Source of the DNA: Acidobacteriota bacterium
GTDB lineage: Bacteria > Acidobacteriota > Polarisedimenticolia > JACPZX01
Assembly (NCBI GenBank): GCA_016195325.1
Contig: JACPZX010000072.1
Span: 1-58,735, forward strand
Length of the DNA stretch: 58,735 nucleotides
Reading direction: 5' to 3'
In this document: piece by piece, positions 8,555 through 16,740 of the stretch
Layout of the letters: each line of letters starts with the position of its first letter
Numbering within the stretch: the first letter of the stretch is position 1
Translations under genes and position numbers: made by a program
The notes under the pieces: model-generated
What the model saw: only the letters and a program-made list of their open reading frames with translations
Databases searched by the model: none
What the model was told of the DNA's origin: nothing

Positions 8555-10233
8555 CGGCGGCGGCCATGAAGATCAGCGGTGAGGGGATGACCCTCGCCGA
8601 TTTCCTCTCCGTCGCGCGCCATCCCCTCCGCAAGACGTCGCTCGATCCGGCCGCCGCGTCGCGCGTCGCGGCGGCACGCGCGTGGGTCGAGGAGATCACG
8701 CGCACCGGCCCCGGCGGAATCCGGGCGGCGATCTACGGCTGCAACACCGGGTTCGGCATCAACCGCGAGATCGCGATCCCGGAGGCCGATCTCAAGCGCC
8801 TCTCTCGGAATCTCCTCCTGAGCCACGCGTCGGGGGTCGGCCCCGATTTTCCCGAGGACGTCGTGCGGGGGGCGATGCTCCTCCGCGCCAACGCGCTCGC
8901 CAAGGGTCTCTCGGGATGCCGCGTCGAGGTGGTGACGACGCTCCTCGAGATGCTGAACCGGGGGGTCACGCCGTGCGTGCCGATCTACGGCTCGGTCGGA
9001 GGGAGCGGCGACCTCGCCCCGCTCTCCCACATGGCGATCGTCCTCAGCATGGATCCCGACGAGGCGGACGGGAAGCAGGGGGACTACGACTCGGGGAGGG
9101 CCCGCTTCAGCGAAAACATCCTTCCGGGGGCCGAGGCGATGGCCCGCGCGGGGATTCCTCGCCTCCTGCTCCTCGAGAAGGAGGCGCTCGCGCTCAACAA
9201 CGGAACGCAGTTCATCACGTCGATCACGGCCCTCGGATGCGCCGACGCGTCGCGCATCGGATCGGCCTCGACCGTCGCGGCGGCGATGACGCTCGAGGCG
9301 ATCCGCGGGAACGCCGACTTCACCGACGAGCGGGTGAACGCGTCGCGAGGCTTCCCGGGGCAGGTCGAGACCGCGGCGACGATGAGGCGCGCCCTCGCGG
9401 GGAGCCGCCTCGTCTTCGATCACGCCGCCGATCGGGACGCGTATCTGAAGTTCCTGGAGGAGAAGCGGGCCGGACGCGCGCCCGCCCCTTTCCCGAAGGA
9501 GGGGATCCACTCCCCGTACTCGATCCGGACCTGTCCTCAAGTGATCGGCGCGAGCCTCGACGCGATCGGCTTCATCCGCGCCACGCTGGAGCGCGAGATG
9601 AACTCCGCGAACGACAACCCGCTCGTCTTCGTCGACGCCCCCCGCGACAACAAGTCGTTCTCGGCCGGAAACTTTCACGGCGCTCCGGTCGCGATGGCGG
9701 CGGACTTCCTGAAGATCGCGGTCTGCGAGATCGGCTCTTCGAGCGAGCGCCGGGCGGCGCTCCTCCTCGACTCGAAGTTCAACCGCGGCCTTCCCGACTT
9801 CCTGATCGAGGACAGCGGCCTCAACTCGGGGCTCATGGTGCCGCAGTACCTCGCGGCGGGGCTCGTCGCCGAGAACCGCGTTCTCGCGCACCCCGCGAGC
9901 GTCGATTCGATCCCGACGGGGAACGGCTTCGAGGATCACGTCAGCATGGGGACGCACGGCGCGCGGCAGGCCCGCGAGATCGTTTCGAACGTGGCGACCA
10001 TCGTCGCCGTCGAGCTCCTGTGCGCCTTCCAGGCGCTGCACCTGCGCCAGAAGCTCATGGCGGCGGACGGCGAGAGGTTCGCGCCGGGGCGCGGGACGCG
10101 CGCGGCGATCGACGCGATCCGGGCGATCGGGGTCGAGCCCTACACCGTCGATCGGTCGCCGGCCCCCGACATCGATCGACTGCGCGAGGCGATCCTCGCG
10201 GGGCGGCTCACGGCCGAGGCGCTGATCGGGTAG
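8551..10233 (+). CDS. hutH: Histidine ammonia-lyase family (MIO enzyme) with GSG triad
   Basis: The 560-residue protein aligns throughout with aromatic amino acid ammonia-lyases, which deaminate histidine to urocanate or aromatic amino acids to cinnamates. Tyr62 (IYGCNTGFG), the histidase-type His92 (LLLSHASGVG), NSANDNPL, GNFHG and a Glu-rich C-terminal half are present. The His92 context favours histidine as substrate. The cofactor-forming triad, normally Ala-Ser-Gly, is Gly151-Ser152-Gly153 (GSVGGSGDLAPLSH, codons 9001-9009). ATG overlaps the hisS stop as ATGA, indicating translational coupling. No hutU, hutI or hutG is adjacent. An aminomutase role cannot be excluded by sequence alone. 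Confidence 0.85.
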   Translation: MTAAAMKISGEGMTLADFLSVARHPLRKTSLDPAAASRVAAARAWVEEITRTGPGGIRAAIYGCNTGFGINREIAIPEADLKRLSRNLLLSHASGVGPDFPEDVVRGAMLLRANALAKGLSGCRVEVVTTLLEMLNRGVTPCVPIYGSVGGSGDLAPLSHMAIVLSMDPDEADGKQGDYDSGRARFSENILPGAEAMARAGIPRLLLLEKEALALNNGTQFITSITALGCADASRIGSASTVAAAMTLEAIRGNADFTDERVNASRGFPGQVETAATMRRALAGSRLVFDHAADRDAYLKFLEEKRAGRAPAPFPKEGIHSPYSIRTCPQVIGASLDAIGFIRATLEREMNSANDNPLVFVDAPRDNKSFSAGNFHGAPVAMAADFLKIAVCEIGSSSERRAALLLDSKFNRGLPDFLIEDSGLNSGLMVPQYLAAGLVAENRVLAHPASVDSIPTGNGFEDHVSMGTHGARQAREIVSNVATIVAVELLCAFQALHLRQKLMAADGERFAPGRGTRAAIDAIRAIGVEPYTVDRSPAPDIDRLREAILAGRLTAEALIG

Positions 10234-10249
10234 GCGGGGTCGGTCGGCT

Positions 10250-10831
10250 CTACTTCGTCGTCGGCCAGCCCCAGCCGATCAGAAACGAGACCTGAGCGTA
10301 CTGGGCATTGCCGCGCCTGCCCAGGAAATGAATCGAGCTCCCGCTGCGAACCCGGGCATCGACGCCCAGATTCAGACGGGCGCCGCGGCGCCAGAAGGCA
10401 CCGCCGTGGGCGTACGCCCCCTTGGACCTGTCCTGCGAGTAGATGGTGCCGCCCCCGAACGGTCCGAGTCCCTGAAAGGTCGTGACAAGCGACACTCCTC
10501 CCCCGACGAACGGGTGCACGCTTGTTTCGCCGGATCCCCAACTCTTGTTGACGCCGAACGAGTTGTCCTCCACGACGTCGGCCCGCTTGAGCCCATGTCT
10601 ATCCCTCCGCATCGACTCCTGGTGTCCCGTCTCCAGGTGGATCGGCCACGTGGCACGGCCGAAATCCACGGTGACTCCGGCGAGGGTTTGCCGGTCGAAA
10701 TCACCCCAGTAATCGCGGTTCGTCATCGAGCGCCGTCCGACGACGAAGTTGGCGTTCCCCTCGGCGAGAACCGGAGCACCGAGAGCGCAGACGATCCATC
10801 CGGTAACAACCAGCACGAGCGCCCGTCTCAT
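10250..10831 (-). CDS. Outer-membrane beta-barrel-like protein, copy B
   Basis: ATG 10831 is preceded by GGAGGTG at seven bases. The 193-residue product begins with a signal peptide (MRRALVLVVTGWIVCALGAP, cleavage near VLA-EG), followed by alternating hydrophobic strands ending in an aromatic-rich C-terminus (FLIGWGWPTTK), as in small outer-membrane barrels. It is a paralogue of the 11079-11648 protein, sharing GNANFVVGRRS, HGGAFWRRGARLNLGVDARV and GNAQYAQVS. Overall identity is only about half or less. Its ribosome site lies in sequence left over from a copy of the polA 3' end. It converges with hutH across 16 bases. Confidence 0.75.
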   Translation of the reverse strand: MRRALVLVVTGWIVCALGAPVLAEGNANFVVGRRSMTNRDYWGDFDRQTLAGVTVDFGRATWPIHLETGHQESMRRDRHGLKRADVVEDNSFGVNKSWGSGETSVHPFVGGGVSLVTTFQGLGPFGGGTIYSQDRSKGAYAHGGAFWRRGARLNLGVDARVRSGSSIHFLGRRGNAQYAQVSFLIGWGWPTTK

Positions 10832-11078
10832 CCAAGTCACCTCCATCCTCTCGTTCACAAGGTGCGTCACGCGCTCGACCTCGGCCTGGGGGGCCTCGGC
10901 GCCGCGTCGACGTCGATCGTCGCCCTCTTGATGATGTCGGCGGCGGTCCCCTGGATCGTCGAGTTGACCGCGGCGCGCGGCGCCTGCTGGATGAGCATGC
11001 GGTCGCTCGACTTCATCTCGGGGAAGTAGCGCCGGCGGTTGAAGAGGGTGGTCACGACGTCGTCGCGCTCGCGACCTG
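10832..11078 (-). pseudogene. Decayed duplicate of the polA 3' end
   Basis: Translating the minus strand gives the polA C-terminal block from VVTTLFNRRRYFPEMK through GTAADIIKRA to AEVERVTHLVNERMEVTW. Compared with intact polA, about 60 bases around the catalytic HDE motif are missing, and a second deletion joins ERM directly to the last polA codons (MEVT). The core is 128/130 identical to polA, and both differences change amino acids (G to S, L to P), as expected for a non-functional copy. It fills the space between the two beta-barrel genes. Confidence 0.9.
10920..11049 (-). repeat. 130-bp near-identical repeat, copy 1 (polA remnant)
   Basis: Matches 11927-12056 in the same orientation with two mismatches in 130 bases. 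It encodes part of the polymerase domain. Confidence 0.95.
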
Positions 11079-11648
11079 TTACTTGCTCCTGGGCCAGCCG
11101 AAGCCGAGGAGCACGCCGAGCTGCGAGTAGTTGGCGTCGCCGCTCAAGCGGAAGAGCGTGATGTCCGTGCCGAACAACACGCGCCCGTCGAAGCCGAGGT
11201 TGAACCGGTGGCCGAGCCGCCAGAAGATCCCCCCGTGGATGTACTCGCCCAGGGAGCTGTCGCTGTCGCTGACTCCGGCGCCCTCGATCTTGGCGGTGAC
11301 GTTGGCGAGGCCGCCTCCGGCGAAGACGTGCATCTTCCCGGTCTTCAGGTCCCACCGCTTGTGCGCGCCGAAGCAGATCTCATGAACCTGACCCTTGACG
11401 TCCGCTCCGAACACGTTTTCCGTGTGATTGGATCCCTGAAGACAGCCTTCGAGCTCGACGGGCCAGCCTTTGATCTCGAAGTCGACGGTCGCGCCGAAGA
11501 CGGTCTGGGAATCGAGCCGGTCCCAGTTGTCGTCCGGAAGCGATCGATTCCCCAGGACGAAGTTGAGGTTGCCGCTGCTGGCGAAGGCCGGCGATGCGAG
11601 CGCCGCGATCATGACGACTGCTGCGAGGGTCAATAGATTTCGCTTCAA
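11079..11648 (-). CDS. Outer-membrane beta-barrel-like protein, copy A
   Basis: The start is TTG 11648 with AAAAGGAG eight bases upstream; longer in-frame readings lack a ribosome site. The 189-residue product has a signal peptide (LKRNLLTLAAVVMIAALAS, cleavage near AFA) and short alternating strands ending FGWPRSK. Shared blocks with copy B are GNLNFVLGNRS, GATVDFEIKGWP, HGGIFWRLGHRFNLGFDGRV and GDANYSQLG. Two cysteines occur in the middle (GCLQG, EICFG). It follows polA by 69 bases and is followed by the polA 3' remnant. No substrate or function can be assigned. Confidence 0.75.
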   Translation of the reverse strand: MKRNLLTLAAVVMIAALASPAFASSGNLNFVLGNRSLPDDNWDRLDSQTVFGATVDFEIKGWPVELEGCLQGSNHTENVFGADVKGQVHEICFGAHKRWDLKTGKMHVFAGGGLANVTAKIEGAGVSDSDSSLGEYIHGGIFWRLGHRFNLGFDGRVLFGTDITLFRLSGDANYSQLGVLLGFGWPRSK

Positions 11649-11717
11649 TATGAATCTCCTTTTATGACGACGGGAAAGGATCAACGCGCAGCATGATACT
11701 GCAGGCGAGCCCACGAG

Positions 11718-14405
11718 CTACGTCACCTCCATCCACGACCGTCCGATCTTCACGTCGACCACGAGAGGCGCGGTCAGCGCGCACGCCCCTTCCATCCTCT
11801 CCTTCACGAGGCGCGAGACGCGCTCGACCTCGGCCTCGGGGGTCTCGACGACGAGCTCGTCGTGGACCTGGAGGATCATCCGCGAATTCAATCGTCCGGC
11901 CGCCAGCGCCGCATCGATGTCGATCATCGCCCTCTTGATGATGTCGGCGGCGGTCCCCTGGATCGTCGAGTTGACCGCGGCGCGCAGCGCCTGCTGGATG
12001 AGCATGCGGTCGCCCGACTTCATCTCGGGGAAGTAGCGCCGGCGGTTGAAGAGGGTCGTGACGAATCCGTCGCGCTCGAGGCCCGCGACGGTGCGATCCA
12101 TGTACTCCTTCACGCGCGGGAAGCGCGAGAAGTACTGGTCGATGAAGTCGGTGGCCGCCTTCCGCGAGATCGAGAGCTCGCGCGCCAGGCGCACCGGCCC
12201 CATGCCGTACAGGACGCCGAAGTTGATCGTCTTGGCGCGACGCCGCATCTCGTCGGTGACGAGCGGCGGCATCACGTCGAAGATCTGCGCCGCCGTGCGG
12301 CGGTGGATGTCCTCCCCCTTGAGGAAGGCGTCCTGCATCTCCGGGTCGTCGGCCATGTGGGCGAGGACGCGCAGCTCGACCTGCGAGTAGTCGGCGGCGA
12401 TGAAGACGCACCCCGGGTCGGGGACGAAGGCGGCGCGTATCTTTCGCCCCGTCTCCGTCCGCGCGGGGATGTTCTGGAGGTTCGGGTCGGACGAGGAGAG
12501 GCGTCCCGACGCCGCGACGGTCTGGTTGAACGACGTGTGGAGCCGGCCGGTGGTCTCGTTGACGAGAAGCGGGAGGGCGTCCACGTACGTCCCCTTCAGC
12601 TTCGCGAGAGATCGGTACTCGAGCACCTTCGCGGGGAGCGGGTGCTGCGCGGCGAGGTCCTCGAGGACCTCCTGGGAGGTCGAAAGGGCCTTGCTCTTCG
12701 CCGTCTTGCGCTTCGACGCCAGCTCCAGCTTCTCGAAGAGGATGTCGCCGAGCTGCTTGGGCGACTGGATGTTGAAGGAAACGCCGGCCATCTCGTAGAT
12801 CTCCCCCTCGAGACGCTTCAGCTCGCGGTCGAGATCGCCGGCCATCGCGCGCAGGACCGATTTGTCCACGCGCACCCCCGCCATCTCCATCGCCGCGAGG
12901 ATCGGCACGAGGGGAAGCTCCATCTTCTCGTAGAGATCCTCCATCTCGCGCTCGACGAGCATCGGGGCGAGCTTTGCCCGGAGCCTCAGCGCGACCTCGG
13001 CGTCCTCGGCGGCGTAGCGCGCCACCGTCTCGACGTCCACGGAGTCGAGGGTGACCTGCTTCACGCCGCTCCCGGCGATCTCCTCGTACGTGATCGTCTT
13101 GTAGCCGAGGAGGTCGCGCGCGAGGTCGTCGAGGTTGTGGCGGCGCCGCGACGGATCGACGACGTACGAGGCGATCATCGTGTCGAACTCGAGGCCACGC
13201 AGCTCCACGCCGTGCCGGCGGAACATGATGATCTCGTACTTGGCGTTCTGGCCGATCTTCGGGAGGGTCGCGTCCTCGAGGAGCGGCTTCAGCCGGGCGA
13301 GCACCTCTTCGAGGGGAAGCTGGACGGGGGCGCCGAGGTAGGCGTGGCCGATCGGGATGTACGCCGCCACCGCGGGGCGGCTGCAGAGCGAGACGCCGAC
13401 CAGCGTGGCCTTCACCGGGTCAGGGCTCGTCGTCTCGGTGTCCACCGAGAGGACGCCGTCGGCGCGGCACCCGGCGAGGAAGGCGTCGAGATCCGGCAAG
13501 GTCGTGATCGTCCGGTGCACGAGCGACCCCTCGGCAGCCGGGGCGAACTCGTCGACCAGCGCGGTGAACTCCAGCTCCTGGAAGAGGCGGTGGGCCTCGG
13601 CGCGATCGGGGCCGACCGTCTTCAGCGCCGCGAGATCGAGATCGACCGGCGCGTCGCGCATCACGGTCACAAGCGTACGGCACTTCAGAGCCTGCGCGTG
13701 ATGCTCGTGCAGCGCGTTCCAGTACTTCTTACCCATGCGCCCGATCGCCGCGAACTCTCCTTCCGATCTCTTCGCGGCCTCGTCGACCGAGCCGAAGGCC
13801 TTCACGATGTCGCGGGCCCCCTTCTCGCCGATGCCGGGAACCCCGGGCACGTTGTCCGAGGCGTCGCCCATCAGCGCGAGGACGTCGACGACCTGGGAGG
13901 GCGGGACGCCGAAGATCTCCTCGACCTTCGCCTCGTCCATCAGGACGTTTCCCTTGTTCGGGTTCAGGATCTTCACGCCGGGGCGCACGAGCTGGAAGAG
14001 ATCCTTGTCGGAAGTCACGATCACCGCGTCGTGCCCGAAGGCGACCGCCTTCTCGGCGAGAGTCGCCATGACGTCGTCGGCCTCGTAGCCGTCCTTCGTC
14101 ATCACCGGCACGCGAAGCGCCGCGCACACCCGGTACACGAGATCGAACTGGGGGATCAGGTCGTCGGGCGGGGGCGGGCGGTGCGCCTTGTACTCGGGGA
14201 AGCTCACGTGGCGGAAGGTGGGCTTCTCGGTGTCGAAGACGACGGCGACGTACACCGGCCTCTCGTCGTTCAGGAGCTTTCTCAGCATCGAGGTGAACGC
14301 GTACGCGGCGTTGGTCGGGAGCCCCTTGCTGTTCGTCAGCTTCGGGGTGGCGTGGTAGGCCCTGAAGATGTTGTACGTGCCGTCGATCAGGAAGAGGGTC
14401 GCCAT
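11718..14405 (-). CDS. polA: DNA polymerase I
   Basis: An 895-residue full-length family A polymerase for Okazaki-fragment processing and repair. It has an N-terminal 5'-3' exonuclease/flap domain (about 1-290; acidic clusters DGYEADDVMATL and ALMGDASDNVPG), a 3'-5' exonuclease domain (about 315-490) and a polymerase domain. Polymerase motifs A (DYSQVELRVLAH), B (RRRAKTINFGVLYG) and C (LQVHDELVVE) are intact. In the exonuclease, DTET and the YAAED of motif III are present, but motif II reads NAKYE where Klenow has N-x3-D, a conservative Asp-to-Glu change that could weaken proofreading. It diverges from the DUF11 gene. Part of its 3' end is duplicated downstream. Confidence 0.96.
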   Translation of the reverse strand: MATLFLIDGTYNIFRAYHATPKLTNSKGLPTNAAYAFTSMLRKLLNDERPVYVAVVFDTEKPTFRHVSFPEYKAHRPPPPDDLIPQFDLVYRVCAALRVPVMTKDGYEADDVMATLAEKAVAFGHDAVIVTSDKDLFQLVRPGVKILNPNKGNVLMDEAKVEEIFGVPPSQVVDVLALMGDASDNVPGVPGIGEKGARDIVKAFGSVDEAAKRSEGEFAAIGRMGKKYWNALHEHHAQALKCRTLVTVMRDAPVDLDLAALKTVGPDRAEAHRLFQELEFTALVDEFAPAAEGSLVHRTITTLPDLDAFLAGCRADGVLSVDTETTSPDPVKATLVGVSLCSRPAVAAYIPIGHAYLGAPVQLPLEEVLARLKPLLEDATLPKIGQNAKYEIIMFRRHGVELRGLEFDTMIASYVVDPSRRRHNLDDLARDLLGYKTITYEEIAGSGVKQVTLDSVDVETVARYAAEDAEVALRLRAKLAPMLVEREMEDLYEKMELPLVPILAAMEMAGVRVDKSVLRAMAGDLDRELKRLEGEIYEMAGVSFNIQSPKQLGDILFEKLELASKRKTAKSKALSTSQEVLEDLAAQHPLPAKVLEYRSLAKLKGTYVDALPLLVNETTGRLHTSFNQTVAASGRLSSSDPNLQNIPARTETGRKIRAAFVPDPGCVFIAADYSQVELRVLAHMADDPEMQDAFLKGEDIHRRTAAQIFDVMPPLVTDEMRRRAKTINFGVLYGMGPVRLARELSISRKAATDFIDQYFSRFPRVKEYMDRTVAGLERDGFVTTLFNRRRYFPEMKSGDRMLIQQALRAAVNSTIQGTAADIIKRAMIDIDAALAAGRLNSRMILQVHDELVVETPEAEVERVSRLVKERMEGACALTAPLVVDVKIGRSWMEVT
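11927..12056 (-). repeat. 130-bp near-identical repeat, copy 2 (inside polA)
   Basis: Source copy of the repeat at 10920-11049; 128 of 130 bases agree. Confidence 0.95.
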
Positions 14406-14488
14406 GGCTGGTCAGGATATCGCAACGCGCCGGCTTCGTTCGCTCACCGATTGACGTGAGGCGCCCGCCCCTCAATATTCGCGATGTC

Positions 14489-15919
14489 ATGCGCCAGCGG
14501 AAGCTCCGCGCCCGCGCGCGCCGCGGTCATCACCCTCTTGCCGCGGCGGCGATGGCCGCCCTCGTTTTCGTCGCGGGGGGCTCCGCCCTGGCGGGAACCC
14601 CGACGCTCACGACAATCACGATAGACGGCAACTTCGGCGACTGGGCCGCCGTCCTCGCCGATCCCGACAACGTCTTCCTCGACGGGCCGGCGGGGGGCCG
14701 CCCCGACCTCGACGCCCCCTCGGACGCGTATCTCGACATCGACACCGTCGCCTTCACCTGGGACGCGACGAACCTCTACTTCTACATCCATCGGCAGGGA
14801 ACCGTCGCGAGCGTCAAGTACTTCTGGTTCTTCCTCGACGCGAACAACAACGGGCGCATGGAGCAGGGTGAGCCGATGCTCCGCCTCGAGTGGCACGGGA
14901 GCAGCCGCAGCACGAACCTGAGGCGCGACTCCTACGCCGCCGTCAACACGACCGTGGGCGACGCGATCAGCAACGCCGGAGTCCACGACGGCTACAAGCT
15001 CCCGGGGCAGAACACCAACGGCCCCGGGATCGGTAACCTCAACGGCGGATCGTTGGACGGGAAGTCGGCCGAGGCCGTCATCTCGTGGGCCAACGTCGGC
15101 GTCGCCGCGGGCTCCGCGATGAACATCCACATCTCGTCGACGAGAAACTCCGCGGCCATCCCGTCGGATGTCGCCGACAACGTGGGCGGCACGAACTACT
15201 ACACGACCGTCGCCTTCGTTCCCAATCGCGCGGTGACGACGACGCCCGGAACCTCGGCGGTCATGGCGCACACGATCACGAATACCGGAAACGTCGCGGA
15301 CGTTTTCGATCTGTCGTTCACCACTTCGGGGACGTTCACTCCCTCGTCCGTCACCTTCTATCGCGATGCCGACGCGAGCGGGACGCTGACGGCGGGGGAC
15401 ACGGTCCTCGCCGACACGGACGCCGACGGGAAGGTGGACACGGGGTCGGTGGCGGGGCTCGGAGGCGTCATTCGGGTCCTGACCGTCATCGCGACGCCGA
15501 ATGTCGCCGTGGGGAAAGTGGCGACCGTGGTGGGGAAGGCCACGTCGTCGGTGGACATGTCCGTGTCGGACACCGCGACCGACGTCGTCACGCTCGGGGG
15601 GCCGGTGCTGACGCTGTTGAAGTCCGCGAGCCGCGCGACGGCGACGCCGGGGCAGTCGATCGCCTACACGGTGACGTACACGAACGCGGGAAATCTCGAC
15701 GCGCAGAACGTGGTCCTCATCGATCCCGTCCCGTCGCCGGCGAAGTATCTCCCGGGCTCGGCCTCGGGGGCTGGGACGGCGATCACCTACTCGCACGACG
15801 GCGGGGCGACCTACGACGCGTCGCAGGCCGGCGTCGTCACCCACGTGAAGTGGACTTTCGCGGCGGGGGTCGCGGCGGCCGCGACGGGGACAGTCGGTTT
15901 CTCTGTAACCGTTCCCTGA
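14489..15919 (+). CDS. Secreted protein with DOMON/CBM9-like N-half and DUF11-type repeat
   Basis: ATG 14489 is preferred because it leaves a normal signal peptide (MRQRKLRARARR then AAMAALVFVAGGSALAG); a GTG at 14456 would add eleven residues. Of 476 residues, about 40-220 resemble an extracellular sugar-binding/DOMON fold (IDGNFGDWAAV, then DATNLYFYI). About 240-350 is a beta-sandwich with a dockerin-like acidic loop (DADASGTLTAGD). The end is a DUF11-type repeat (LTLLKSASRATATPGQSIAYTVTYTNAG), which is often found in long cell-surface proteins. A single repeat at the very end suggests a short or truncated member. It probably acts outside the cell, with no catalytic motif seen. Confidence 0.75.
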   Translation: MRQRKLRARARRGHHPLAAAAMAALVFVAGGSALAGTPTLTTITIDGNFGDWAAVLADPDNVFLDGPAGGRPDLDAPSDAYLDIDTVAFTWDATNLYFYIHRQGTVASVKYFWFFLDANNNGRMEQGEPMLRLEWHGSSRSTNLRRDSYAAVNTTVGDAISNAGVHDGYKLPGQNTNGPGIGNLNGGSLDGKSAEAVISWANVGVAAGSAMNIHISSTRNSAAIPSDVADNVGGTNYYTTVAFVPNRAVTTTPGTSAVMAHTITNTGNVADVFDLSFTTSGTFTPSSVTFYRDADASGTLTAGDTVLADTDADGKVDTGSVAGLGGVIRVLTVIATPNVAVGKVATVVGKATSSVDMSVSDTATDVVTLGGPVLTLLKSASRATATPGQSIAYTVTYTNAGNLDAQNVVLIDPVPSPAKYLPGSASGAGTAITYSHDGGATYDASQAGVVTHVKWTFAAGVAAAATGTVGFSVTVP

Positions 15920-16158
15920 GTTCTTGTTTTCCACGCGCCTCGGGAATGGCCTCCGAGGCATGTCTTCCGGCCCCGCTCTGGACACCCGTCTCTTCCTGGG
16001 CCTGCGCGCGTGGAGTTCGGGCGCGGGGACCGGCGTGGGCGGTCGCCCTGCGCGACCGCCGGGACAGGACGGTGGACGGCTGAACGGAATTGCATGCAGC
16101 ACTCCGGGATGTGGGCACATACGAGCGCGGACAGTACGCACGATGTCGCGTCGTCGAA

Positions 16159-16740
16159 CTATCCGGCCTTCAAAGGCCCGGCGACCTTGTACGTGTTGAG
16201 GAGGACGCCGGACGGCGTGGCTGTCGTGCTGACAAGCTCGAATGCGCGTGCCGGGGTCTTCTCTCTAAAGAAGCGCTTCCCGGTGCCCAACAGAACCGGA
16301 GAGACAATCAGCACGGCTTCATCCGCAAGCCCATGTTCGAGCAGCGTCGATGTCAGTGTGGAACTTCCCGAGAGGACGAGGCCCGGGCCGTCCTGCGACT
16401 TGATGCGGCGAACGCCCTCGACGAGGTCCGGTCCAATTCCCTCGAACGGGCCCCACTCAAGACTCTCCGAACGATGCGTCGCGACATATTTCGTCGCCGC
16501 ATTGAGGCGGTCCGCCAACGGATGGCTCGGCGCCTTTGGCCAGAAGCCCGACCAGATATCGTAGGTGCGACGACCGAGCAGCAGATCGAAGCGCTCGCCA
16601 TGCGCGGCCGCTACTGCGTCCCGGCCGGCGGGAGTCCGATAGGGCGCGGTCCAGTCGCTGTAAGGGAAGTCGCCGTCATCGGCGGAGTGCTGGATCACGC
16701 CGTCCAGCGAGATGTGCTCGATGATCTTGAGCTTTCTCAT
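16159..16740 (-). CDS. Dihydrofolate reductase-like (RibD C-terminal family) protein
   Basis: The 193-residue product starts MRKLKIIEHISLDGVIQ and contains LLLGRRTYDIWSGFWP, GLVLSGSSTLTSTLL and a C-terminal GVLLNTYKV. These are the NADPH-binding and core features of the RibD-C/DHFR-like family common in actinobacteria and acidobacteria. Substrate is unknown; these proteins are seldom true DHFRs. GGGGAAGAG precedes the ATG, and the start overlaps the SRPBCC stop as ATGA, so it is the third gene of the ArsR-type operon. Confidence 0.85.
   Translation of the reverse strand: MRKLKIIEHISLDGVIQHSADDGDFPYSDWTAPYRTPAGRDAVAAAHGERFDLLLGRRTYDIWSGFWPKAPSHPLADRLNAATKYVATHRSESLEWGPFEGIGPDLVEGVRRIKSQDGPGLVLSGSSTLTSTLLEHGLADEAVLIVSPVLLGTGKRFFREKTPARAFELVSTTATPSGVLLNTYKVAGPLKAG

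Noticed and set aside
10867-11355. Open frame ending in a polymerase I-like C-terminus
   Set aside because: Its first half is antisense-frame sequence of the barrel gene. Only the end is a polA remnant, so it is listed as a pseudogene fragment and not as a gene.
15937-15959. Hairpin GCCTCGG/CCGAGGC after the DUF11 gene as a terminator
   Set aside because: Only seven pairs and no T-run on either side; too weak in a high-GC background.
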